Source of the DNA: Adiantum capillus-veneris
Taxonomy: Eukaryota; Streptophyta; Polypodiopsida; Polypodiales; Pteridaceae
Direction of reading: 5' to 3'
DNA: 64,000 nt
NCBI GenBank assembly: GCA_014529385.2
Contig: CM043960.1
Span: 71,337,410 to 71,401,409 of the forward strand
Of the stretch, positions 60,508 to 64,000 are shown piece after piece (position 1 is the first letter of the stretch; each line of letters begins with the position of its first letter). The notes under the pieces were generated by a model, which saw nothing but the letters and a program-made list of their open reading frames with translations, did not search any database and had not been told where the DNA came from. The position numbers were made by a program, and so were the translations under genes.

Positions 60508-63466
60508 GCTTCGATCCCTAGCGTTTTCTCTCTGCTGCGCCGTGCCTCCTGCTTCTTGCCCCAATCCTGCACTACATCGCGACACGCACCTACCGGTACC
60601 CTCTGCTTTACACTTTCATCCTCTAGCCTCTCCCCTTAGGTAACTCTTTGAATTTGGTAGTGTAAGAAGCTAAGCAGGTGGGGACTTTCAATGACGGGGA
60701 ATTGATAAAATGTTATGGTCAAAAGAGTTAAGAATCCTATACATAACCTCATTGTTTGCAAGGTTTGAAGGGTGTTGTTATTTTCTCATACAAATTTGAG
60801 TTCAGTCCTTGGTTTATCTCTTTATCTAACTCATTATTTAGTGCCCTTTGTTTTCTTGTTTATTATCTTGTTTTTGTGTCTTGACTTTGATTATTGTGTG
60901 AGTGTTTTAGCCTCTCTCAATGTGTTGAAAGTCTTTACTTTTTGGACCTTACAAAGATATGTGTTGATTTTGTTTGCACTCTCTTATTTGCTCTTCCCTT
61001 GTCGTTTATTTCTATTTAGTAAAGGATGGAACCTTACAGAGGTATATATATGTTAATTTTGTTTTATTTTCCCCTTCCTTCTTGGTTATTTGTGGCTGAT
61101 ATAAAGCTGTTACCAGAAAATATTCAATCTGTCATGTTGTTCTTCTATGGCTGGTAGAAAGATGGTACCGTCAACTATTCAATTTGTTGTTCTGTTCTTT
61201 TGTGTTTTCAGCATACAATTTTCACAATCTAATTACATTTACCTCTTCTGCATTGGGCTTTGAGCGGGCCTGTGCATGGCTTTGAAATTCTTGTGGTTGT
61301 CGAAAGCACTGTCCTGTTCAAGTTTCAAAGTCTTCTCTCGCATGTATTTACTGAGTGGACGCTGTTTGACATAAATTGCTTGAGTTTTGGACAGTGTCCT
61401 TGGTTCTAGAATTCTTTAGAATTCTATACAAACCTGCACCTACTCTTGGGCGTTGATGATGTGAGTAGGGATGTCATAGCTGTTGTCGAGGCTATGCATG
61501 ATAAAGGTGATCTTATTCTTCCTGTTTGGACAAGAAGCGAAGTTAAGGTTGCATGTTGTCATGTTTTCAACTTTGAAGTATTTGTTTTGCTTCTTTGTGA
61601 TAGGTACGAAGTAGTATTCAATTCTAGTCTTTAGCTTATGTTAGGATTTACGATTTTGTTCTTTTAGAAGTTGTCGTGTGGAGTTTGAATTCTAGGATGA
61701 AGTCTTTGTGATATCTTATTCTTGTTTGTTTATAGTTGAGTTCTTGTTTCAAGTTTTACTCAGGTAAGCTTATTTAACTTATTTTGCTTTTGCCTTTTCT
61801 AAAATAACTTTAAGCGAATAATGGCTTGTTTTTATCCAGTTTTGTTCAGTAACAAATTAAGTGATTTAGTTTTTCCTTTATCTGTTTTCTTGTGTCCTTG
61901 TTTTTGTATTTTTGCCTCTCCTATAATTCGTAAGTTCAGACTTTTCTTATCTTATGAAGGTTTTGCTGCCTGTGAATTGAGACACAGCTGATTCTATTTT
62001 GATGTTTTTTACGCACCTATTATGAGTCTTGCAGAAGGTCTGAGCTAATCTGCTCATGGCAACCAAACTGTTTCTTTTCATACTGAGTTTCTATGTTGGC
62101 AGCTCGCAGAATATCTGGAACTGGAATTGTGGGAGTATTGTCTTCAGCAAGCCCTTCTAATGCTTGTATGCCTCTTGAAGCGGTTGCTGCGAAACTATCC
62201 AGTTATCCTGTGTTTGTTCTCATAGAACGTGGCGATTGTAATTTTGTCTCTAAAGTACAATATGCCCAGGATGCTGGCTATGCAGCTGCCATTGTATATG
62301 ACAATGAAGATAGCCATGATTTGGTGACAAGTAAGTTCTCTGAGCATTCTTCAGTCTTTTTTCCTTTGCATTCACGCGTGCTTTTTCCTACGCATTCTTG
62401 CCTTATCTTTTTAGGGTCTATGTGAAGGAACCTGATTGTTGTGTTTGAGTTTATAGGTTCAAGAACATAGATGTTATTCCATAGATGTAGGATCATTGCT
62501 ACTTGATTTTGCGTTGTTTGCTAACACTGTGTCGTCTGTGAATGGATTGCCCAGCCATTTTTCTGGTGATAGTTTCAATCTAATAATTTGTCAACTTATT
62601 TACATCTATCACTTCCTACTTTAAATGGCTCAATTAGTTATCGAAAGCTATGGCGTTTCATGAAGTTGGTGTAATCTGTTTGTGGACTTCATGTTATTAT
62701 CCTGTTGTGATAACCTACTCAGGTATGTAGATTTGTAGTAGCAGATTTTTGCTTTTGGAATTATAAGGCATGGCAATTGGGCTGGGAATGATCATTTAAG
62801 GACATTTGGCAATACTGAGTTATTAGTGAGCTTGGCAAAGATTGGATAGTCAGTAATCGAAATAGAAATCTGGATTTTATTACCAGAATCTATCCAAACA
62901 TCAAAGATGGTCTTTAGTGAATTTGATTTTAACAAGGGAATGCTTGTTGCCTTCAGGCTGTTCCAGCTGAATGAATGCAGTGATTTCTCATCCTTATGTT
63001 GGCATTGTATTTGCTTCATGTTGCTGCCTTTGTTCCGGTGGTTAATGGTGTTTTTTTTTCTGACTTTTACCAGTGTCTGGAAATGGATTTGGCATTGAGA
63101 TACCCGCAGTTTTTGTATCAAAGGAGGCTGGCTATGTCTTGTCACAGTTTGTGAATGACAAAGATGTCAGGCTCTACATGCTTCCTGCCCTTGAGACTAG
63201 TGCTTGGTCAGTGTTGGCTGTCTCATCGATCTCTCTGCTTACATTTTCTGCTGTTCTATCTACCTTCTTGTTCGTGCGAAGGCAACGGCTTAGACGGGCG
63301 AGTTTGCGCCTGCTGCAAGAGCCTCCTAGATTAAGTCCCGATGAGATAAAAGCTCTACCAATAATAGCTTTCGATCAAAAGGATGCCATAACTTCTGAGA
63401 CTTGTGCGATTTGCCTGGAAGAGTATGTCACTGGAGACAAACTTCGGATTCTGCCATGTAAACACG
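36227..63466 (+). CDS. RMR: RMR-type vacuolar sorting receptor / RING-H2 protein (three exons, 3' end off window)
   Basis: Three exons join in phase: 36227-36455, 62103-62330 and 63074-63466, 850 bases or 283 codons so far. The product has a Gly-rich N-terminus, a hydrophobic signal segment (about residues 32-56), a protease-associated domain starting [20 protein letters not shown] and including [18 protein letters not shown] and AAIVYDNED, and a luminal end [15 protein letters not shown] transmembrane helix follows ([18 protein letters not shown], about 195-220), then a basic FVRRQRLRR patch and the first half of a RING-H2 finger, [21 protein letters not shown]. This is the layout of plant RMR proteins, which sort cargo to the protein storage vacuole; the RING suggests ubiquitin-ligase activity. 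The HxxC...CxxC half of the RING must lie past 64000. Intron 1 is 25.6 kb and full of retroelements. Confidence 0.87.
37460..37824 (+). repeat. Probable LTR remnant with primer site
   Basis: A CTATATAAGA box (about 37676) and an AATAAA (about 37707) precede ...AAAATCCTCACA. Next comes GTGGTATTAGAGC at 37825, one base off the initiator-Met primer site. The start of the LTR is uncertain, and no coding sequence follows. Confidence 0.45.
38334..39157 (+). repeat. LTR of a decayed gypsy-like element
   Basis: TGTTGGGAAACGG...GCACCTTACA, 824 bp with TG...CA ends, carrying (TC)16 at 38446-38477. It is followed at 39158 by TTGATATCAGAGC, one base off the initiator-Met primer site. Its last 100 bases recur inverted at 52979-53105, which supports it as a repeat end. 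Confidence 0.65.
39423..40508 (+). pseudogene. Gag remnant of the 38334 LTR element
   Basis: Plus-strand frames read [20 protein letters not shown] and, after a TAA at 39837, an R/E/A-rich coiled segment, then [12 protein letters not shown]. After a frameshift they read [14 protein letters not shown], then [20 protein letters not shown] and [15 protein letters not shown]. This is the layout of a Ty3/gypsy Gag: a coiled N-terminus, a YDGK.D-type start, W....W and the F...L...F core. It ends abruptly at about 40508, where copia LTR sequence begins, so the pol part is lost. Confidence 0.65.
40509..40584 (+). repeat. 5' LTR tail of a deleted copia element
   Basis: 76 bases matching the end of the LTR at 60294-60618 (CTTGCCCCAATCCTGCACTA and CTCTGCTT...CTTTCA). 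Only the last part of the LTR remains. Confidence 0.78.
40587..40600 (+). other. Primer-binding site of the deleted copia element
   Basis: TGGTATCAGAGTCC two bases after the LTR end, an initiator-Met type site. Confidence 0.75.
40601..40835 (+). mobile_element. Leader of the deleted copia element
   Basis: Untranslated-leader-like sequence between the copia primer site and the gypsy LTR. The Gag N-terminus expected here is absent; coding resumes only at 59089. Confidence 0.45.
40836..41382 (+). repeat. 5' LTR of gypsy copy 1
   Basis: Ends AAGTCTGTCACA followed at 41384 by TGGTATCAGAGC. The second half, from GCAAAATTGGCTTGC at about 41012, matches the LTR at 58376-59088. The first part does not match, so the start at TGTCACGAC (40836) is tentative. 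Confidence 0.65.
41384..41395 (+). other. Primer-binding site of gypsy copy 1
   Basis: TGGTATCAGAGC, exact plant initiator-Met primer site, right after the 5' LTR. Confidence 0.88.
41446..42910 (+). pseudogene. Gag of chromodomain gypsy copy 1 (broken)
   Basis: ATG at 41446 starts [16 protein letters not shown] Ser/Asp-rich, Lys-rich low-complexity middle (about 41930-42130) precedes the capsid core, [20 protein letters not shown] and [11 protein letters not shown]. The frame stops at TGA 42379-42381, where the minus-strand sister copy has an Arg codon. Later frames give the CCHC zinc knuckle [14 protein letters not shown] at about 42860-42905. Gag would form the particle and bind RNA. Dead. 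Confidence 0.82.
43043..43519 (+). pseudogene. Aspartic protease region of gypsy copy 1
   Basis: [19 protein letters not shown] is the retropepsin active-site block, with DGG in place of DSG/DTG. It is followed by the [19 protein letters not shown] flap region typical of plant Ty3/gypsy proteases. Confidence 0.75.
43760..45597 (+). pseudogene. RT, RNase H and integrase of gypsy copy 1 (broken, 3'-truncated)
   Basis: RT begins [20 protein letters not shown]. It has [18 protein letters not shown] and the catalytic block [11 protein letters not shown], then a frameshift near 44270. RNase H follows ([43 protein letters not shown]), then the integrase zinc finger ([10 protein letters not shown]...CLVCQ) and core ([30 protein letters not shown]). 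Stops at 43874 (TGA), 45265 (TAG) and 45385 (TAG) each look like one C-to-T change. The sequence ends abruptly after HPQTDG at about 45597. RT before integrase defines Ty3/gypsy. Confidence 0.87.
45598..46143 (-). mobile_element. Remnant of a second retroelement, left of the gypsy insertion
   Basis: Joined across the 46144-52674 insertion, the minus strand reads [20 protein letters not shown] and then [16 protein letters not shown]. The repeated W(V/I)PK phrase is compositionally Gag-like but I cannot name the family. It is tied to the LTR end at 52979-53105. Confidence 0.45.
46139..46143. repeat. Target-site duplication ATGGA, left copy
   Basis: ATGGA before the left LTR; identical at 52675-52679 after the right LTR. 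Confidence 0.9.
46144..46679 (-). repeat. Gypsy copy 2, 3' LTR
   Basis: 536 bp, TGTCACAAAGTGATG...AAGTCTGTTACA on the minus strand. It has one AGGGTTTTTG-type repeat fewer than its partner. Confidence 0.9.
46680..46692 (-). other. Polypurine tract of gypsy copy 2
   Basis: CAAGAGGGGGGTA on the minus strand directly before the 3' LTR. The homologous tract of the other copy is at about 58364-58375. Confidence 0.8.
46822..46891. repeat. 10-bp minisatellite (ACATCACNNG)n
   Basis: About seven tandem decamers of the form ACATCACAGG / ACATCACCAG. The homologous site near 58209-58240 has only about three, so the repeat expanded or shrank between copies. Confidence 0.85.
47330..47700 (-). pseudogene. 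Integrase C-terminus and chromodomain of gypsy copy 2
   Basis: Minus-strand reading [20 protein letters not shown] then [19 protein letters not shown], followed after stops by [16 protein letters not shown] and EEEDLADT. This is a chromodomain, thought to target chromovirus integration to heterochromatin. Confidence 0.78.
47701..49958 (-). pseudogene. RT, RNase H and integrase of gypsy copy 2 (broken)
   Basis: From 49958 downward: the leader [22 protein letters not shown] follows with [38 protein letters not shown] and catalytic [11 protein letters not shown], then RNase H ([28 protein letters not shown]). A stop at 48860 (TAG in place of a Gln codon) separates [16 protein letters not shown]. 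The integrase zinc finger [10 protein letters not shown]...CLVCQ and core [20 protein letters not shown] come next, and the HPQTDG motif is changed to HLQIDG. Several frames; not functional. Confidence 0.88.
50060..52032 (-). pseudogene. Gag and protease of gypsy copy 2 (broken)
   Basis: Starts [17 protein letters not shown] at 52032, then the Ser/Glu/Lys-rich middle (poly-Ser near 51500-51540) and the capsid core [20 protein letters not shown], where the sister copy has a stop in place of the R. The zinc knuckle reads [14 protein letters not shown], so its first Cys is replaced by Ser. The protease region below about 50414 is heavily frameshifted. Confidence 0.8.
52092..52103 (-). other. Primer-binding site of gypsy copy 2
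   Basis: TGGTATCAGAGC on the minus strand, one base inside the 5' LTR. Confidence 0.88.
52105..52674 (-). repeat. Gypsy copy 2, 5' LTR
   Basis: 570 bp, nearly identical to 46144-46679 apart from an extra AGGGTTT-type repeat unit near its start and small changes. Confidence 0.9.
52675..52978 (-). mobile_element. Remnant of a second retroelement, right of the gypsy insertion
   Basis: Minus-strand reading with [20 protein letters not shown], repeating the phrase of 45598-46143. The plus-strand segment GTCCGATAACGATACCTTGG to CGTAGCCATG... is present both left (about 46037-46143) and right (about 52690-52790), so the target already held a tandem duplication of about 125 bases. Confidence 0.5.
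52979..53105 (-). repeat. LTR end fragment, family of 38334-39157
   Basis: The reverse complement (AAAAGGAACC.TTGAGCACG, CAACATTCACTTCCG, CACCTTACA) matches the last 100 bases of the LTR at 38334-39157. Confidence 0.72.
53160..53801 (-). pseudogene. Non-chromodomain Ty3/gypsy reverse transcriptase fragment
   Basis: A 213-codon open frame: [15 protein letters not shown]-type lead, then [20 protein letters not shown] and [18 protein letters not shown]. The block [20 protein letters not shown] and catalytic [10 protein letters not shown] (FLDD in the YxDD position) follow. The DYRKLN-type D of motif B is kept as MDLKKVN. The [11 protein letters not shown] and ED..KT phrases resemble the Athila/Tat side of gypsy rather than the chromodomain copies nearby. 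RNase H and integrase are missing; LTR sequence follows within 60 bases. Confidence 0.83.
53934..54957 (-). pseudogene. Linker region between protease and RT, same element
   Basis: Two overlapping minus-strand frames (54957-54550 and 54614-53934) rich in D, E, S and basic residues, for example [20 protein letters not shown] and [18 protein letters not shown]. They contain no known domain. Position and orientation tie them to the flanking protease and RT. Confidence 0.55.
54967..55284 (-). pseudogene. Aspartic protease fragment, same element
   Basis: 105 codons: [17 protein letters not shown] is the active-site DSG, followed by [20 protein letters not shown] and [17 protein letters not shown], a retropepsin flap and C-terminal motif. 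It joins directly onto an LTR-like arm at 55296, so Gag and the primer site are lost. Confidence 0.75.
55296..55733 (-). repeat. LTR arm A (minus orientation)
   Basis: On the minus strand TGTTAACCACCGGCG... down to ...AGATTAATCT. It includes CATATAAAAGTCATCTAAACC (TATA-like), an AG/GT microsatellite and a block GGCGAGGAATCCTCCACG. Homologous arms lie at 55787-56252 (inverted) and 56911-57355 (same direction). Confidence 0.75.
55787..56252 (+). repeat. LTR arm B (plus orientation)
   Basis: Starts TGTTCACCACGGGTGTCC, has CATATAAAAGTCACC at about 55946, a (GT)n then (GA)35 tract (56055-56125), and ends near CTCTTGAG. Confidence 0.75.
56055..56125 (+). repeat. (GA)n microsatellite in arm B
   Basis: About 35 GA units preceded by a short GT run. 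Arms A and C have much shorter (TC)/(CA) runs at the same place. Confidence 0.93.
56253..56910. other. Unassigned stretch between LTR arms
   Basis: Contains short tandem phrases around TTAGATCTATAATG (about 56395-56460) and a repeated GTAGTGTTTTCTGTT.ATAAGGTGTTAGATT. No coding sequence recognised. Confidence 0.5.
56911..57355 (-). repeat. LTR arm C (minus orientation) with polypurine tract
   Basis: Same direction as arm A, ending ...GTGGTTAACA. The plus-strand bases after it, TGCCCCCTTCCTGATG, give AGGAAGGGGGCA on the minus strand directly before TGTTAACC, a polypurine tract. This supports the arms being LTRs of a minus-strand element whose body has been lost to the right. Confidence 0.7.
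57381..57789 (+). pseudogene. Integrase C-terminus and chromodomain of a third gypsy copy
   Basis: Starts in a RVRKKKGKG stretch, then after frame breaks [20 protein letters not shown] and [20 protein letters not shown]. The chromodomain [14 protein letters not shown]...[18 protein letters not shown] follows. The plus-strand frame 57532-57789 is open. The rest of pol is absent: from copy 1, about 190 residues are missing between HPQTDG at 45597 and this point, so the two are not simply one split element. Confidence 0.8.
57790..58375 (+). mobile_element. 3' untranslated part and polypurine tract of the third gypsy copy
   Basis: Homologous to 46680-47330 on the other strand, including TGTGATGTCC decamers at about 58209-58240. 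It ends with the purine run TCAAGAGGGGGTA at about 58363-58375 before the LTR. Confidence 0.7.
58376..59088 (+). repeat. 3' LTR of the third gypsy copy
   Basis: 713 bp, TGTCACAAATTGG...AAGTCTGTTACA. It contains an internal 89-bp tandem duplication (58495-58583 and 58584-58672) absent from the other LTRs of the family. Confidence 0.85.
59089..59753 (+). pseudogene. Copia Gag end, zinc knuckle and protease
   Basis: Reads [19 protein letters not shown], a zinc-knuckle-like [14 protein letters not shown] in which the His of CX2CX4HX4C is Tyr, a Lys/Glu-rich linker, then [18 protein letters not shown], the copia protease active site. The frame ends with TAG at 59752-59754 after LLSVG, where copia elements have Gln. 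It lies directly after the gypsy LTR, so it is the downstream part of the deleted copia element that starts at 40509. Confidence 0.82.
59755..60293 (+). pseudogene. Copia pre-integrase and RNase H end, internally deleted
   Basis: Continues [20 protein letters not shown] and [16 protein letters not shown] (GAG-pre-integrase). At about 60030-60045 it jumps to the end of RNase H ([14 protein letters not shown]..., DVRYHFIRQ-like and [16 protein letters not shown] in shifting frames). Integrase core and RT, about 2.5-3 kb in a full copia, are missing. The purine run TTTAAGTGGGAGG precedes the LTR. Confidence 0.8.
60258..60286 (+). other. 10-bp stem-loop over the copia polypurine tract
   Basis: ACTTAAAGGC, nine bases, then GCCTTTAAGT: a perfect 10-bp inverted repeat whose right arm enters the polypurine tract. 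Confidence 0.75.
60354..60390 (+). other. Perfect 15-bp hairpin in the copia LTR
   Basis: GTCCAGGTTCAATGT, loop CGAGTTC, ACATTGAACCTGGAC. Both arms match at all 15 positions. Confidence 0.9.
60469..60505 (+). repeat. (CT)18 microsatellite in the copia LTR
   Basis: Uninterrupted CT units. Confidence 0.93.
60619..62102 (+). other. Distal part of RMR intron 1 without recognisable elements
   Basis: T-rich plant intron-like sequence with only short chance frames, and a partly repeated phrase (GCTGTTACCAGAAAATATTCAA.CTGT and GATGGTACCGTCAACTATTCAATTTGT, 61107 and 61153 regions). It ends in the acceptor GTTGGCAG. Confidence 0.6.
62103..62330 (+). CDS. RMR: RMR exon 2 (PA domain)
   Basis: 228 bases between TTGGCAG and the strong donor GACAA|GTAAGT. 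It encodes [40 protein letters not shown] and [17 protein letters not shown], the core of the protease-associated domain. Confidence 0.92.
62331..63073 (+). other. RMR intron 2
   Basis: 743 bases, GTAAGT to TTTTACCAG. No element recognised inside. Confidence 0.85.
63074..63466 (+). CDS. RMR: RMR exon 3 (end of PA domain, transmembrane helix, first half of RING)
   Basis: 393 bases. Joining A|TG gives [20 protein letters not shown]. Then come [20 protein letters not shown] (membrane helix), [15 protein letters not shown], and [19 protein letters not shown] with KH. The donor is CACG|GTAAGC. Cys and His ligands 1 to 4 of RING-H2 are present. Confidence 0.92.
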
Positions 63467-64000
63467 GTAAGCCAAGTTTTCCCCTTCTCAGAAGGATGTT
63501 TATGCATTCCATAGACTTGTCAGCATTGACTTGCCCGATAAAAGGATATTGCTGAATCAAGTTTATGGAAGTTGTTCTATCATTGTTTTACACGAGACTC
63601 ATGACAGAAAATGGGTGTACTGCTTCAACCGAGCAAGATGTTAGTTTTACTTAAAACTTGGAAAGGGCAAGACTGGGGAATATTCAGTAGTTTAGGATGT
63701 ACTTGCAATCTACGGGCTTTATGGGATGCGTGACTTTTCAATGCTGAAACTTCTTATCCTTGAAACATGTTTCACTAAGAAACAGTGCTAGCACAATGAT
63801 TTTGGAAAGCCTTGAAACCTTGAGAAAGTTAGAGTGGATGGTTACTTGCCTTAGGCATAACAACATTTATTTGACTTGACCAAAGCAAAACATTTCATTG
63901 CTTCAAGTGTTTCACCCTCTGAACTTGTTGAAACGTGTTTCATTGTTACGGTGCGGAAGATTGCACTCTGGGCTGGTTAGAAATTAGCTGGAATTGTTGG
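63467..64000 (+). other. Start of RMR intron 3
   Basis: Begins GTAAGC. No reading with the expected FHxxCVDxWL...CPVC block occurs before the window ends, so the last exon(s) lie beyond 64000. Confidence 0.7.

Larger units (their letters stand above)
60294..60618 (+). repeat. 3' LTR of the deleted copia element
   Basis: 325 bp from TGTTGGGTTAAAAGCCC to TACACTTTCA. It contains a 15-bp perfect hairpin (60354-60390) and (CT)18 (60469-60505). Its last 75 bases match the 5' LTR tail at 40509-40584. Confidence 0.82.
36456..62102 (+). other. RMR intron 1, about 25.6 kb, packed with retroelements
   Basis: Starts GTATTC and ends TTCTATGTTGGCAG. Joining its edges puts G+CT into an Ala codon and restores ASFARRISG in one frame, so the boundary is well supported. 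Within it lie the LTR retroelements described separately. 36456-37460 and 60619-62102 hold nothing else that I recognise. Confidence 0.82.

Noticed and set aside
60772-61056. Leu/Phe-rich plus-strand frame resembling a membrane protein
   Set aside because: T-rich intron sequence gives hydrophobic chance frames; it has no homologous motif and lies inside RMR intron 1.

Overview
This window is nuclear DNA of a land plant with a large, repeat-rich genome. The evidence is plant-type Ty1/copia and chromodomain Ty3/gypsy retrotransposons primed by initiator-Met tRNA, degraded PLS-type pentatricopeptide repeat (PPR) sequence, fragments of plant genes (a SHORT-ROOT-like GRAS gene and a uroporphyrinogen-III methyltransferase), and one intron-containing host gene of the plant RMR family. 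The very long intron, the (TC)n-rich LTRs and the many PPR remnants would suit a fern or another large-genome lineage, but the species cannot be fixed from sequence alone. Nothing prokaryotic was seen: no operons, CRISPR arrays or rRNA. No tRNA gene was recognised by eye.

Layout. (1) 160-5317: a nearly intact Ty1/copia element on the minus strand, with 322-bp LTRs, a perfect 5-bp target duplication (CTGAA) and one frameshift. (2) 5335-5990: a PPR pseudogene on the minus strand, then about 2.4 kb with nothing recognisable. (3) 8390-32943: a tandem array of one non-autonomous LTR retrotransposon family, read as LTR-int-LTR-int-LTR-int-LTR-int-LTR. Its LTRs are about 2.4 kb, carry a PPR-derived segment and a long (TC)n tract, and flank 2-kb internal regions that encode only a Gag-like protein. 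A second non-autonomous element (25268-30626, target duplication GGATG) sits exactly at the junction between the last internal region and the last LTR. (4) 32944-35213: two broken host genes, a SHORT-ROOT-like GRAS fragment (plus) and a uroporphyrinogen-III methyltransferase fragment (minus). The latter has a solo gypsy LTR inside an exon. (5) 36227 to beyond 64000: an RMR-type gene (signal peptide, PA domain, transmembrane segment, RING-H2) on the plus strand. Exon 1 lies at 36227-36455, exon 2 at 62103-62330 and exon 3 at 63074-63466; the rest runs off the window.

Intron 1 of the RMR gene is about 25.6 kb and is filled with nested retroelements: an LTR/gag remnant (38334-40508), a deleted copia element (40509-40835 and 59089-60618), a chromodomain gypsy copy on plus (40836-45597) and a 3' piece of a second copy (57381-59088), a complete but decayed chromodomain gypsy on minus with target duplication ATGGA (46144-52674), a non-chromodomain gypsy protease/RT remnant on minus (53160-55284), and a head-to-head LTR palindrome (55296-56252) followed by a third LTR copy.

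The RMR gene is the only host gene here that looks functional. All else is transposable element or pseudogene. Many of the premature stops are C-to-T (or G-to-A) changes relative to a sister copy in the window, as expected for methylated, silenced repeats.
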